A stretch of 64,000 nt of DNA from Asterochloris sp. CNOR1 (GCA_963969365.1 OZ017746.1:2356001-2420000), one strand, 5' to 3'; shown: positions 35,570 through 49,287, numbered from the stretch's first letter. The notes: generated by a model from the sequence alone, not told the origin. Program-made: numbers and translations.

Positions 35570-38500
35570 CTAGATTCTGTAGAGCGGCGTGATCCCCAGC
35601 AGGGAGAAGCACTGGCGCATGACCACTGCTGTTGCTTCGCAAAGCAACAAGCGGGACGTTTGCTGCTCATTGCCAACAACCTACGCACCAAGAGCAGATG
35701 GTCAGTCTCAAGCTTTAGATCTCCTTGAAAAGGAAAGCAGTGGCAAGTGAGCAGGCACTTGCACGGGTTAGGCCCACCTTGCACTCGGTGTAAAACCCCG
35801 TGAATTTGTCTGAAAGGTCGTACAGGTACTCTGTGAGTCTGTTAGGCATCAGCTCGTCAAGAGCATTCTCAAGCGCCTCTGGGAAGCGCACCACCTGCAA
35901 GAAACGCAGGCTTGGCAGTTTGACTTGCTGCTGCGGCGCAGGCTCCACCACCAGATTGACCTTGAAGGCAAGCACGGCAAGCATATCCTGCAGCCTGTCG
36001 ACCATGTGATAGACATACTGCACTGCAATGCCATGTAGCAGCTAGCAAGGAAAGGAGCACCCAGCTGGCCACAAAGCAGACAGCAACCATAGAAATCGCA
36101 CAGCCAGTGGCTCCAGCGGAGGTGGCACCTGCGCGCTCCCAGTCTCTGTGATTGGGAGGGGGGGACCCAGCAAGCCATGAAAGCAACGGTGCCCAACAGT
36201 CACTGCAGGCAGCTGCCTTCCATGCAGGCCCCTCACAGAGATGGTGGCAGCGCAGCAAGTGCTGGTGGCACACCAGCCAGAAGGCCACAAATGATGCAGC
36301 CACCCAGCAGCCCCTCACAAACTGAATCCAGAGTTATGGCGCCAAGTAGCAGCCCCAGCTAACCACAGCTCACTCACATGCAGCGCCAGAGCGCGCTCCT
36401 TCTCGTGCTCAATGTGCACTGTGTGGTCCTGTGCCAGCGCTGCAATGTCCTCAATGCCCGCCTTGCGCCCAATGGCGGCAATGCGGGCATGTGCATACAG
36501 CAGGTACACGGCAGTATTGCCTTGCAGCTCCAGCATGGCGTCAAAGGAAAACCTGCAGGGAATTGTCAGTGAAAAGTTGCTGCAGGAGACATGCTGCATC
36601 TTGGAAGGGGCAAAGCACCATTGCTTCTGCTGGCTGGTGCATGGCAGCACCGCTTTCAGTGCTTATACTTTGACATGGTGAGCACGCTCAGCAGGGTGTG
36701 GCCCACTCAGGACCCTCCCGTGTTGAGGCTCTCGGTAGGCTTGCAGGCTGCCAACATGCTGCCCAGGCAGTCCCTGCTAGCATGCACCCACCCAACCTCG
36801 TTACAGCCTCCCGCAAGCCACGCGCTGCCCCACTCTGCCCCTCACCGGTAGTTGGTAGTCCGGTTATTCCTCAGGTCTGCATACTTGACTGCCCCATAGC
36901 CCATCGCAGCGGCTGAGTGCTCCAGCTCCTCCTGCTGGATGTCGTCACCCCGACGCTCCTTGATGGTGGCTAGGCATCGGTCACGCGCCTCGTCCAGCAG
37001 CTCTACCAGGCGCACTGTCTGAACAGCAAGGGGTGGCAGCCATTGCAGTAGATGAGGCTGTGTGCCTCTTCAGGACAGCCAGGCAGCAGGCCCCCAGCAG
37101 GGTGGAGGGCGCACTGCCTGCACTGGGCGGAGAGTCCAGTGCAGGAGACAAGGCTGTGCCTTTCTAAGAGAGCCAGCTGTGGTGCTGCTGTGGTGATGGT
37201 CAAGACAGCTGCTCCGCAGCCCCACCCTGTCTGCAGGCAGCTGCAGTACTCAACATGTTGGACATACAGGGGTGGCCAAGTCAGCCTTGGTTTTGCAGGA
37301 GGCAATGCTGAGAGCCCTCTACTCCAAAGCCTTGTGCAGATCAGGAGAGGGGCCAGTCAGGCACAGCTAACAGCTCGTCCAGCAGCTCCGGCAGGAACCC
37401 CCCCCCATCGGAATAGGGGCCAGGTTGACTTGCACTTGGATGAAAGCAGGCAGCAAGGCCCTTGGCATGGATGGCACAAACCCTCAGTCCCAATCAGCCA
37501 AAGTCACAGTGACAGTCGCTGCCCATAGTGTCCTGACTGAAAGTGAGGAAGGCCAAGGCAGGCGAGCTGCAAAGGGCGTCCTCACTTCACCAGGTGTACC
37601 ATCGGCAGGGGTCTTGCCCTGCTATTCCTGAAATCACTGAGATGAATGTCCTGTCTGAACAGAACAAGCAGGCTTGGAGAGCCCCTCTGAAGTCCCCTTC
37701 CAGCCAGAGGGCAAGTCAAGCACAATGACAGGGACTGGCAGATCACATGTGAGGAGCCTCCTGACCATGTGAGGTGTCAGTGACCAGCTCTGCAGCAGTG
37801 CCTGCATGTCAGGTCAGGCTGCACAGGAAGGTGTTGCTGGCCAGGCAGGCCTATGAGCTGTGGGTCATGCCGACAGCTTGCTACAGCACCTTGACAGACA
37901 CTTACAGAGCAGCCTGTGCAGTGGCACCCCACCTCGCCAGAGCGTGTCTTGAACTTCTTGCCGTCCTCTCCCTGGACAGTGCCAAAGCCGACGTGAGACA
38001 CCCAAGGCGTGGCAGGGTCAGCCGGGTCCCCAAGGTAGCCAGCCTTGCGAGCCGCTGCACACAAAGCACTGCAGGTGGGCGCTTGCTTGAGGCTGCAAGG
38101 TGGTTGGGCAGCCTATGCAAGTGCCAGCGCAAGGCTGGACCATGCTTGAGATGCAGTCTGTGGCAACAAGGCACTGCCTGGCTGCACTGAGGCTTTTGGG
38201 GGCCCTCTGCTGCAATGCAGGGTCAGGTCAACAGCAGCTCCTGGCAAGCAGTAAGCCTGCACCTTTGACACCAGGGTGGTCAGCGACTACCATCAGCAGT
38301 GGCCACTGCAGCAGGGATAAAGCATAAACGGAGCAGGCGGAAAGCTCCAGGCCTCACCTGCAAAGACGCTGGCAAAGTGCTCAGCCTGGCCCGCATCTGT
38401 CACATAGATGATCCAGTCCCCCTTCTCGTCATGCAGGCGCTGCTTGATGGCCGCCATGTCTGTGGTAGCATATCCAAAGCCGCCGTCAGATTTCCGGACC

Positions 38501-41500
38501 ATCAGGGGCGGTTGCCCAGGCTGCATGTCACACAAGGGGCAGAGCAAGAAGATGTTGCCGATATGCTTGACACAGCCATGAAGAGCGTGCTTTAAGCAAG
38601 CACAGCGCATGAAGGCAAGAGAGCATTATGCATCGCCGCTGTCAAGTACCAGGAGCACCAGGAGCAGCTGCCAATAACACACAACATGACGCAGGTGACA
38701 ATGCTCAACGTGAGTGCTCAGGACCTCGGCACCAGACGCAGCTACATGCCAGCTCAGCTGGTATGGCTCAGTGACAGCTCAGGTGTCTGCTTAGCTTGCA
38801 TTGTACAATAGCAACTGATATGTACTGGCTACACGGCTGGGTAGCAGAAAGATCTTCAGCAGTGTTATTAGTCTGCCTCAGCATCGGGTTCAGTTGCAGG
38901 GCAGCCACCTCACCTTGGTCCAGACCACGACGGCCCCTTCTGACTCCTCAGCGACCCCCATCGCCTGCAGCTCCTCCACCGCTTCGCGCAGGCGGGGGTT
39001 GTAGAATGACTCCCCCCGCTCCTGCAGGGTGACTCCCAGGCGGGCATAGATTGCAGAGAAAGCCTGCAGAAGGGGCAGGCAGGGGGGAGATTGTCCACAC
39101 ACTGCCTCGTTGTGCTGAAGGGGCGGCAAAGCAATCACAGTCCAGGTGACATGCGACCACATGTCCAGGTGACCTGCTACCACATGTCCAGGCAAATTTC
39201 TGCGGGCAGGAGTATGACAGGACCAGTGGACACAAAAGGTCTTTGCGCAGCAATGCAGGCCATCTCACACTGCACGCACCTGCTGATGCATGAGGGGTCT
39301 GCCGGTGCCGAAAGGGCTCCAGTGCCCACACAGACAGGGCTGGGCACAGCATGCTGGCTGTGAGTTTCACAAGCTGGCCAGGTCTCGCTCTTCAGGCTAC
39401 GTGGGGGGCCCCACCTTGCAGGAGACCTCACCAATGCACTCAGGATGCATGCTGGCTGTCACTGGCCAGGGTCATGCCTGCAGGGCAAAGTGGGGGGGCC
39501 CACCTTGCGTGAGGCCTCGCAGATGCGCTCCCATGCGGCAAGGTACTCAGGGTCCCCTCCCTGCAGCTTGGTCACCCCCCGCCGCGCCCGGTCTTTGAAA
39601 CCGGCGTCCTCGTCAAAGTGCGCCTTGGCCGCCTTGTAGGTACTCTGAAGGCCAGCGGAGCGGCCAATGCTCAGCTGGGCAGATGCTGATGCGTGATGGC
39701 AGAGCCTCTGAGCAATTACAGCACTCAAAGGCAGATACACCACAGAACTGAGGCCTCACATGCACACAGCCATGCATGGTCTACGAGCGACTGGGCTCTC
39801 CACGTGATGGGCATTCATGTTGGAGTCTGCACACAGCCTGAGCAGCAGCGCTGGGCAATGCAAAGCCTACTTGAAGCTCTGCAATGCTCATGTCCGCGAT
39901 GCTGGGGTCAGCTAGCCCCCCTGATCGCGTCTCGTTCAAATGCTCGATCAGCATGCCAAACTGGGTGCCCCAATCACCCTACACATGAGAAAGAGCACCC
40001 TCAGCAATCGCCCTGCACCAGATGCTTGCGGGTCGCCAGCGACTGACAGCCCCAGACAACCACGAAGCCAAGATGGCAGCAAGGTCCAGGAGACTGCACA
40101 GGCACAGGGCAGCTGGGCTTGGAACTGCAGCTCATGAGGTGGGCCAGGCCGGCAGCAGCGTAGACAGGACAGGGTAAAGGAAGCACCAGAACGGCCCCCA
40201 GAGATCACTGTATGCAGCTCACAATGGGCTTGCAGCAAAGCACACAGGAGGGAGCTGCAAGGGCACAGCACATGGGCAGGACACTGCAGACAGCCAGCTG
40301 CCACCACAGGGGCATGGCCAACGATTGCCTGCACTGCAGACCTCAGCTGGCAGAGCACTGCCTGCACATCAGCCAACACATGAACATCATCTCACAACAG
40401 TGTAGCAGCTCACGATGTGATTGAGGCGCAGGACATCAGCTCCACAGAATTCGAGGGTGCGTGCAATGGTGTCCCCAATGATGGTAGAGCGCAGGTGGCC
40501 CACATGCATCTCCTTGGCCACATTGGGTGACGAGAAGTCAACAATCACACGCTGCCGCGTCAGCCGTGGGGCCCAGGTGGCGATGCCATCCTGCAGTGAG
40601 TGCAGAAGGGGACTGACATGTTGTTGTGCGCGTCAGTGCTGTGCAGGGGACTACGTAAAAGTGATTGCAGAGTATCTGCTGCGTCAGGCCCAGGTGTCAA
40701 TGCACCCTCCTGCTGACAGGCAGGTGGGGATGATGATGAGCATATGAGCCCTGCTTGCCAAGGAAGCGCCTGGAAGGGGGCCCAGTGCAGGCAGGTCATT
40801 GTGAAGAGTCTGCCTTCGCCGATGGGAGAGTGGCTGAGAGTGTTGAGGTGACTGCCAGTCAAACATACTCACCACAGGTACAGCTCAGCAGTGATGCGGT
40901 GCCCTTATGCAGGCGGTTCTGACAGCTGATCGGGCAGCCATCACAGGGACAGCAGAGGCTCTGGGGGGCTGTGCTTCAGCCCTGTGGATGCAGTGCTGCA
41001 TTCCCAACGTCAAGTCAGCAGGTGACCAGGACCACCTTGAGCATGTCAGTGATACGCTGCCCCAGGAAGTCCTGCGTCACTTTGAGGTTGATGAAGCCAG
41101 GGCCAGCCAGCGAAGGGGTACCATCAAGCATGGATGTGGATGGTAGGGCCTGGACCAGCGCCTCTGCAGCTGCCCGCGGATTGCTGGGTGCTCCAGGCTG
41201 CAGCCACAAACATGCTGGACAGGAGGAGATGAGCCTGAACACATGCAATGCACAGATCAGCGAGGTGACCTGAAGGAGCTGCCCTGGATTTGAGCTGCAG
41301 AGAAAATGACCGCCTGGACAAGCTGCCACTGAGCAGGCCGCACATGAGCAGGCTGCCATCAGGCAGACCAAGCCACCAATGAGCTGGTTGTGATGCAGCG
41401 GGGCCTGGAACTGCAAGGCCAGGTCTGCCTCTGAGCATGCTACTACTGAGCAGGCACTGAGCAGGCACTGGGCAAGCTGCAGGACTTGCCTGCCCCTTCA

Positions 41501-42420
41501 GCTTGCCAAACAGCGCCATCGCGTTGTTGCACTGGTAGTCGCCAAATTTGGCGTCCCGCTCAGCAGTGGGAGTCACGATGGCCTGGGCCTGGGCTGTGGG
41601 GAAAGCCTTGCCCAGTGCAAGCTGGAAGGCAGCTGTGAGTTCTGCCCTTATGCTGGGCACAGAGCCAATCTGGCTCGATGGGACTGGGGTGGCCAGGTCA
41701 AGGGGCACCACAACAGGGTGACGCGGCGGCGCAGGCTCCCTGGCAGGCTTGTCTGCAGGCACAGGCGGCGACAAGTGCTCAGCTGTGCCCGCGTCCAGGG
41801 CTTGTCTACATGCACAGCCATCCACACATGCTGACTGGATCCTCATCTGGAGGATTCTTGCACACATCGACTGGCGCATAGACATGCCCCGCTGGCCAGC
41901 TGTCCTCAACAGTGCCCTCAGGTTGTCTTTGCCCTGCGCTTTGACAGACCACAGTTCCCCCGTCAGCTACCGCTTATATCCGTGTACTCCCTGTGTGCAT
42001 GACCAGCACCCTGCTGTGGCATGCAGGCCCTTGCCTTGCTTGCCCTTCTTCTGCTGCTTGCCACTCTTTGCCTCCTTTGCATCGCCACCCGTCGACACCT
42101 TCTGCTTCCCCGCAGGAGCCTGCTGGACAGCTGCAGGGGCTGCACCGTTTTGGTTGGGTGCTTTCTTGTCAGCCGGTACAGCCTGGCCTGCAGAGCAGGC
42201 TGTTGTTGCAGGTTCTCCCTCTCCAGGCTCAAACAACCTCAATACATCTACAGAGCCAGACATGTGTGTTGGTGCGGGGGAGACAAGGGTTTTGCCCCTT
42301 CTCAGTGTCTGTTAGAAGTCGGCGGCTGTGCTGCAATTCTGGGCACCCACCTGCTGAGCTTGATGCCTGTGCTCGCATGCCGTCAAGCTGGTCAATTGCA
42401 TCCTGGATCAGGCCAGACAT
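35570..42420 (-). CDS. arginyl-tRNA synthetase (class Ia)
   Basis: This is a large many-intron gene whose exons follow the eukaryotic ArgRS in order. The ATG at 42420 starts [19 protein letters not shown] Lys-rich linker follows ([11 protein letters not shown]), of the kind that binds tRNA non-specifically. Next come the Add-1 domain ([13 protein letters not shown] at about 41500), the HIGH signature as HVGHLRST (about 40490-40512), [13 protein letters not shown] (about 39950), a [13 protein letters not shown] segment (about 38440), and [12 protein letters not shown] (37932-37967), the position of the KMSKS loop. The all-helical anticodon domain follows ([17 protein letters not shown], about 35870), ending TPLYRI then TAG at 35570. 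A KMSKS motif degenerate in this way is normal for eukaryotic ArgRS. The N-terminus looks cytosolic, but dual targeting from another start is not excluded. The end coordinate is firm. Confidence 0.9.
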
Positions 42421-42919
42421 GGCACCCCTCCTGTGCAGGGTCAGAGACCTCCTGCCTGCAGCATTTCCACATTGTTGGCATTCGGGCTGCTTGTGACGGT
42501 TCATGAGCTTGCTTCAATCTTCTGTGGCTGCCTCGCAAAGTCAATTGAGATGCTGCACGCTGTGGGTGCCTTTGCCACCTGAAAATAGATGCAAGCTTGA
42601 GGCTCTGCAGGCTAAGTGCCGTCTCCAGACGTAGGTCTGCACGCAATATACTGCAGACATGAACCTCAGGTATCAGGCACAGCCAGCATTCTCTTCGAAA
42701 TGCTCAGACGAGCAAACACCTCTCAGCAGGCATCACCTGATGTAGGTGATCTGAGCACGTGATCTGCAAGCATCACTCGCTCACTGCCCCAGCGCGAGCT
42801 GTGGGCCACTGACACTCATGTTGTAGCAGTCTGAAGAGGCCAGTCAGAATTTCTACTGTCAGGTGCAGGCAGTAGGTCAAGTAGCAACTCTGGACCTTCT
42901 TCAGGCTCTGGCAACAGCC

Positions 42920-43348
42920 ATGAGGAATGACAAGATCCTAAAGCTTGCCAAGGGCTTCAGGGGGCGTGCCAAGAATTGTGTCAGGATCGCGCGAGAGAGG
43001 GTTGAAAAGGCCTTGCAGTACCAGTACAGAGACAGAAGGCAGAAGAAGAGGGACATGCGCTCGTTGTGGATTGAGCAGATCAACGCTGGCACCAGGCACC
43101 ATGGGGTGAGCCACTGCCTGGCTGAGTGAGCAGCTGGAAGCATAACTGCACAGCGCATCAGAGCGATTACCACCAGCTCAGCTGACCATGTCGTGGGTTT
43201 GCAGGTGCCATATTCCACTTTCATGCACGGTATGCAGCAGAACAACATGCAAGTCAATCGCAAGGTCCTTGCAGACTTAGCAGCAAACGAGCCTCTCAGT
43301 TTCAAGGCCCTTGTTGACCAAGTAAAATTCATGAAAGGCATCAGCTGA
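42920..43348 (+). CDS. mitochondrial ribosomal protein bL20m
   Basis: Two exons (42920-43105 and 43205-43348, phase 0) give 109 residues. The sequence follows plant mitochondrial bL20 closely: [40 protein letters not shown], then [20 protein letters not shown]. bL20 binds 23S rRNA early in large-subunit assembly. The start at 42920 matches the short MNKKEIFKLAKG-type start of the Arabidopsis mitochondrial protein. The frame stays open upstream to 42863, so a slightly longer form is possible. In green algae the plastid copy (rpl20) is usually plastid-encoded, which fits a mitochondrial role here. A 499-bp gap separates it from the divergent ArgRS start. Confidence 0.92.
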
Positions 43349-43716
43349 TGCATCGCTCGCCTCAGAAGTCCTTTGCTGCCTTGCACAATTTGATCATTTT
43401 GTCTCCTGACATGGCCTGGTGCCTCATCTTTTCATGAAGTCCAGGCACAACCTCCAAGCTATGCCCCACCTTGTACCTCAGGCAGCATTGTCTGCTTTGT
43501 GTCTCAATCTAAGGAGTGCTGTGTGTGAGTGTTTACAGCAAGGTTTTGTTTATTGATATCAGGTCAAGATTGAGAACAGCAATCGATGACACTAATGAGA
43601 CGCTGGAGCTCCTGCTCACGCCCAGGACGCACACAACCTCTGAGCAGCTGCGCTCTGACCATGCGGCTAGGAGCAAGCATGGCGACCCTGCTTAAAGCGG
43701 ACTGCTGCACAGCCCA
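43349..43716. other. 368-bp convergent intergenic region
   Basis: This lies between the bL20m stop and the calnexin stop, the two genes ending tail to tail. Apart from probable 3' UTRs I see no gene, repeat or clear structure. AT-rich patches near 43390 and 43545 could relate to transcript end formation. Confidence 0.5.
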
Positions 43717-46700
43717 TCAGCCCTGCCTGGCTGCGCGTCTGCGGACCGCTGCGGCTGCAGGAGGCTCATCCTCTACCTCGTCCTGAAGAGCGGCAGCCAG
43801 CATGAGTCAGGTAGTTGCCACTGGGAATGTGCAATGCAGTGCAGTAGTGCAGATGCTGCCATTAGACCTCTGCAAAGGACCACATCAGCGCAGCAATTCA
43901 TGATGGCAGCATCCAGATTGCATGCTGAGAGGGCAGGAGAGTGAGGAACCGCGTATGCAGTCCACAAGAGGTTTGCAGACCGTGCATGTTGGCCCAGTGC
44001 ACATGTAAAGGCCCCTTCTGGGCCGTTGATGCTAACCTCTTCCTCAGCTGTGATCTCCTCCTTGTCATCAGCTGTGGCCACATCCTGCTTCTTGACCTGC
44101 TTGACGGTCACAGGGCCAGATGTCCCTGTGCCTGTTTTCTTGGCCTGCAGGTCAACAATGGCAGTCAGCTGCATTTCTTCCAACCCCAGCAGCTGCTGTA
44201 CTCCCCAAGATAAGGACGGCTGTCGGGAGATGCAGTTGGCATCACCACAGGTGCAGCCGCTGCTCAGGTTGCCTGGAAGAGGCCCACAGCAGCAGATACC
44301 TTACCCTGCAGCAGATGCAGAAGCCTACCTTCTTGCCAAACAGGCCCAGGAGGGGCACCAGCAGCAGCAGCAGAGGAAGGGCAACAATGCCCAGAGCAAA
44401 AAGGAGGCTCTGTTCAGCGATGTCCAGGACTGGGCTCAGGTAGGGCTTGACCAGCCTGAGGCCAGGCACGGCCAGCACCACGTTAAGCAGACGAGACACA
44501 GCATTGCCGCTCTGGCTGCTAGCGGCTGCAATAGCCTCCTCCTCGACCTTGGCTGCATTCAGCTCCTGCAGCATGAAAGACGCATGGGTTTAATGAACGG
44601 TAAAACCATTGCGTTGGGCAACACTGGCTAAGTTGGGCCAGCCATAGAGTGTATGACGGGTGTTCAGAGCATGCTAGACTGCACTTCTTAGGCAGGAAAG
44701 GGGTGGGCTGACAGCACACCCTGAAACACTGCATGACCTGGTGAGAGAAAAGAAACCTCTTTTGTCCCCTTTGCCCAGGCGTGCCTTGCCAACTGCTGCA
44801 GCACACCCAGTCAGGCTGGGCGGAACAGAGCAAATGTGCCCACAGTCAGGCTGGTAACAAACTGAGCTGCCCATTATCAGGCAGCACAGTGTCAGGCGAG
44901 GGGACATCAACAGATGTCACCTTCTCCTTTGCAGCCTTGGGCGCCCAGTACTTTTCCCTGTACTCCTCTGCCAGCTGGGGATCGTTGGCCACCAGGATGT
45001 TGTCAAAGTAGATGCCGTCATCCATGGTCCAGATCTCCACGCCCACAGCGCCTATCTTGCCAATGTTGGCCAAGGGTGTGTCGTCTGTGAAGTAGTCAGG
45101 GTTGGCAATCTTGGCAGGCTTCCATATGCCCTGCACGACTCAATAGGGTTGTGGGCAGAGGGACCCCAGCAAGCTGCTGCAATGCTGTGGTCTAGACAGG
45201 CTGTCAGATGCCCTGCAGAAGTGGCTCACACATGCACAGATATCACAGCAGTACAGCAGCCCTTCCTGTGCAATGCTCTGTGAGTCTTCCACATGCCTTG
45301 CAAGGCAGCCGCAGAGCAGCATGTTGCAACAGACCCTGCTGGCCTGGCATGCAACGGCAAGTTTGCCACCGGAATGGTAGCAAACCATGAGCATTGCGTT
45401 ACAGATGCCAGTGGCATGCCTTAAGCCCTGGCAGAGCACAGGGCAGCTCAGAAAACAGTGATGTAGGCTGCTTTGCACGTAACCTCACAGAGCACATCTT
45501 GGCACAGGTTCACTAACAGGCACCACAAAGCAGTCCTGTCCGACACCCACCTTGTAGGCAGGGTTGTCAATGAAGGGTGCGGACCATTTGCCCTTGTACT
45601 CGGGGTTTGGGGTTAGGGGGCGCTTCCACTCCCCGCAGCCGGGGGCGGCCTCACAGGCTGGGTTGGGCACCTTGGGAGGCTCCCACTCGCCATCCTCGTC
45701 CTCATCCCAGTCCTCAGGCTGCTCAGCCTCTGCAGCAGGCCATGCTCAGAGTTAGCCAGACAGCCTGTGCCAAGAATGTTTGGGTTCTGGCAGCTTGCAG
45801 CCAAGAAGAGTATGCCGATCCCTGGGATGCTCCTCCTCTGCAGTGTCAGTGCTGATGAGCTCCTCCTTCCACATGAATTCCCAGGAGGTAGGCCTCTGCC
45901 GCAGCAGCCCTCAGCTCACCTGGGACGGCACTCTCCTGCGGTTCTTTGACCAGCCACCCTCCAGCTCAACTAGGCACCCCCATGCTGTTCTGAACACCCA
46001 TACAGCCTTTGCTTGCAGCTGGCAGTCCCCCAGCAGCTGTGCTGCGCAACATGTAGGCCACTCTGCCAGCAGCCGGCCTCAGCGCACCTGGGTCATCAAT
46101 CTCCAGAGGCTCGTTATCAAGCCACCCCTCCGGCTTCTCTGCCTCCTCGTCAGGGATCTCGCGGGGTGCGTCCTCATCCCAGTCCTCAGGCTTAGTGGCC
46201 TCAGGGTCAGCAATCCTGCACCCCAGGAGGTGGCAGGCTCACAGTTGGCGAGCCCCATGGGTGGCAGCCTCAGGCCAGGAGCAACCCAAGCGATAGCAGA
46301 CTGAGAACAGGCACACCACAGATCAGTAGGCTGTGGTATGACTGACACCAAGTTCATAAACGTCCAACAAATCCACTGGCCATCTGCAAGGCTGTGTTCC
46401 CCCCAGCCCCCCTCTCCCCAAACACCCACATCAAGGGCCATTTCCCTAGACCTGCTTATCAGTGCTCAGCCCTGCTGCTGAAGCTTCTCCCAAGCCTGCC
46501 GTTGTGCTGAGCTGACTGACACAACGGTTCTGGGAGCCTGCCCCCAAGCGCTGGTGGGTGCACCGGGGAGGTACAGGTTGCCCCTGACGCGGGCTCATCC
46601 ATGCAGTCATCTCATTTTCTATCGTGTGGGCCGCCATCTGTCGGCCCTGAGAGTGGAGGCAATGCACAAAACAAGTATGGCATGCCCCTCACTGGGGCTC

Positions 46701-49287
46701 ATCCACCCAATCATCTGGCTTGGAGTCGCTAGGGTCGTCAATCTCCTCAGGGGGGTTGAAGGGGGGGTTGAAGTCCTCAAACAGGGAGCCGCTCTTCTTG
46801 CTCACGCCATCGATGAGCACCTCATACCTGCAGGCAGGGCCCCATGCAGTGGTCACGACGAGGCAGGCAGGCTGTTTCCAGAGTTACAACAGGTGCTCGA
46901 GGCAGCCTGCCATGTGGCCAACAGCAGGTCACGCTGCACGAGCAGCTCTGAGTTGGCTGCTCAGCACAGCTGTCTCTGCGCAAAGGCAGCAGGCTCTGCG
47001 GCAACAGGAGCAACGAGGGCGCACGCTGAAAGCACCTTCTGGCTTGAGAGGCCTTTTGGCTGCATCTTGGTGTTTCTGGACATGCTGCCTGCAAGGGGTG
47101 CGCTAGGCAGCAATGTCTTGCTGGGCCTGGGCATGCCTACCAGCATGTTGCCCTTTTGAGTTTGCCCCAGCAAGTGCGGGCGGGCGTTTGTGTGCATGCT
47201 GCCCTGGAAAGCATCAGGCACACAGCAGAAACGCTGAGCTAGCCAGCTGCAATGTCTCCAGCAAATTCCAGGACATAGGGAAAGTCAGGGAACATCTGGA
47301 CCTACAGCCATCTGGGCAAGCACCAGGCGACCGCTCACGTGTTGTCAGGGCGCATGATGGCGGTGTAGACATGCATGTCCTTGTCAGTCATAATGGAAGG
47401 GGGCGCCTCCAGATGCTTCTCCTCAATCACGCCCTTAGGGCTCTTGTGTCTGAGGATCAGGTGGACCTGCAGGGAAAGCAGCAGATCAAGAAGGGAGGGC
47501 ACTGCAGCAGGTGCAGATTGATCTGCCCCCAGATTGGGCTGCCCAGCTGCTGCACAAGAGATCGTACAGTATGCCAACCCACGCAGCCTTACAGCTGGGC
47601 CTTTGGGCTGGTCCCCACCAGATGCACCCTTGTCCACAGCATGACACACCTGCAGCAGCGCTCCTGAGCAGCAGCCAAACTCATCTTTTGAATTATGAGA
47701 GCCAGCCAAGTGTGACAAAGGCAGGCTCTGTAAAGCAGCCTCAGTGAAGCAGAACCCACTTTGTTGGTGGCCCCGCACTTGTCGGGGCCGAACATGACGC
47801 TGTAGGGCGACGAGTTGGTCAGCTCGGTGGGATCAAAGTCGGGGTCCTCGGTGAAGAACTTGAGGTAAGCCCCTCCACAGGTGACCCCCTCAGAGTACTT
47901 GACCTCATACTGCAGCACCAGCCCGTCTGCAGGGTCCACTGGGTTTGGCAGCCGAGTGCTGACTGCGTAGCGGCGAGCCTTCTCGGGGACCTGCAGGTTG
48001 TGCGCATAATTCAGCAGCAAGGCAGGCATCAGGGATGGAATAATGCTTTATCTGAGACCTGCAGGTGGCATGTGGACTCGGCAGCCTGTATGAGCTGGCA
48101 GTAAGAGCAGCATACATCTAGCAGCTTAGCTGATGAGCCTTCTCTGATGACAGCAGATGGTGCAAGGCATCAGCAGCTGCGTGCTGACTGCGTGGTGACC
48201 AGCCTTTGCAAGAACCTGCAGCAGGGAACAGCTGCAGGCAGCACAAATCTTTGCCTGCCTGTCATCTGGGGTGTCTCTGAGAGCAGCGGCGTCGCAAAGC
48301 CCCAGAACAGCAGCTCCTGCAGGTGGCTCGTCGCACATCAATCATGATGGTGGATGCAGGGAACATGGCAACTCCCAAGCGGCATGGCATGCATCGTTGT
48401 GAAGCAGGCAGCAGCACAAGGCAGCCAGCAAGCTTGGCAGACAACATATCTCAACCATGTGATTTCAGAATCTTGATAAGGTTACGTGGGTGTTCCCAAG
48501 CATGTCTAGGCTTGGATGCGGTCACAGGGCAGCCTCGTGGTATGCTGCAGCCTCGTGCAGCTGGCAGCTGTGGCACAGTGCATGCAATGACCTCTGGCGG
48601 CAGCGCATTGCTGGGGTACGTAGACCTGGCGCTGATCGTTTAGCAGCCTCAGGCAGCTGGCTGCAGCAGTGCATTGCAAACCACAAGCCTGGCAAGCAAG
48701 CATGCTCGAAAACTTGCAGCAGGCAGAATGGGCGGCAGCAAGGGAGTCAATTATCTGCAGCAAGGCAGCATCAACAAGCTGAAAACAAACGCACGATCTG
48801 CATAGACACACCGCCCCCAACCAACCCAAGAGTGTGCTGGGGTGCTGAAGAACTTGCAGAGCGTGCCTGTGGAAGCATGAGGGCCTTTCAACGCCCATGA
48901 ACGCACTCAAGCACTGTTTCAAGACACAGCCTGATGACAATTTGCCAGGACAGAGTGCCCTGCCCTCAAGTGCTGACACTGCGTGTGATCTTGGCTAGCT
49001 TACACCCAAAGTGATGCCTGACCTGGGCCCTAATGAAAGGGGCTGCACATGGCATCACTGCATCAAGGATGCTTGCAGACTGGCACTTGTATGATCTGCA
49101 CCTTGAGCGCCTCATCTTCCAGCTCCTGGGGGCTCTCCGTAGCAAAGCGGCCTGAGAACTCCGCATCATTACTGTGTTTCCACCGCGATGCCCAACCAGG
49201 CCCAAAGCTCTCATGGAAAGGGCTGGTAGCCGCGATCTGGGCTCCTGCCAGCAGGGCAGCTGCCACCAACAATCGGTAGGACGCCAT
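43717..49287 (-). CDS. CNX: calnexin, ER membrane lectin chaperone
   Basis: The ATG at 49287 starts a signal peptide ([20 protein letters not shown]), followed by [16 protein letters not shown]. After an intron of about 1 kb comes the lectin domain: [37 protein letters not shown] and [11 protein letters not shown]. The Pro-rich P-domain repeats follow: [20 protein letters not shown] (about 46700), [16 protein letters not shown] (about 46110), [13 protein letters not shown] and [20 protein letters not shown] (about 45630). The lectin domain is completed by [20 protein letters not shown] (about 45030). A single membrane helix ([19 protein letters not shown], about 44380) is followed by a charged cytosolic tail ending VRRRAARQG at 43717. 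The Cys pairs and the P-domain GC-GEW motif are kept. Calnexin retains monoglucosylated N-glycoproteins in the ER. Not every internal exon edge is fixed. Confidence 0.92.
45887..46130. repeat. two diverged copies of a calnexin exon/donor segment
   Basis: The stretch 45887-45975 resembles 46051-46130, the calnexin exon encoding [16 protein letters not shown] and its splice donor. Shared blocks are GTAGGCC, CTCAGC(T/G)CACCTGGG and CAGCCACCC-TCC. The unit is about 165 bp and has diverged by small indels. The left copy still reads [10 protein letters not shown] on the minus strand before a GTGAGC donor, so it is either a decayed exon copy or an extra P-domain unit. Confidence 0.55.
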
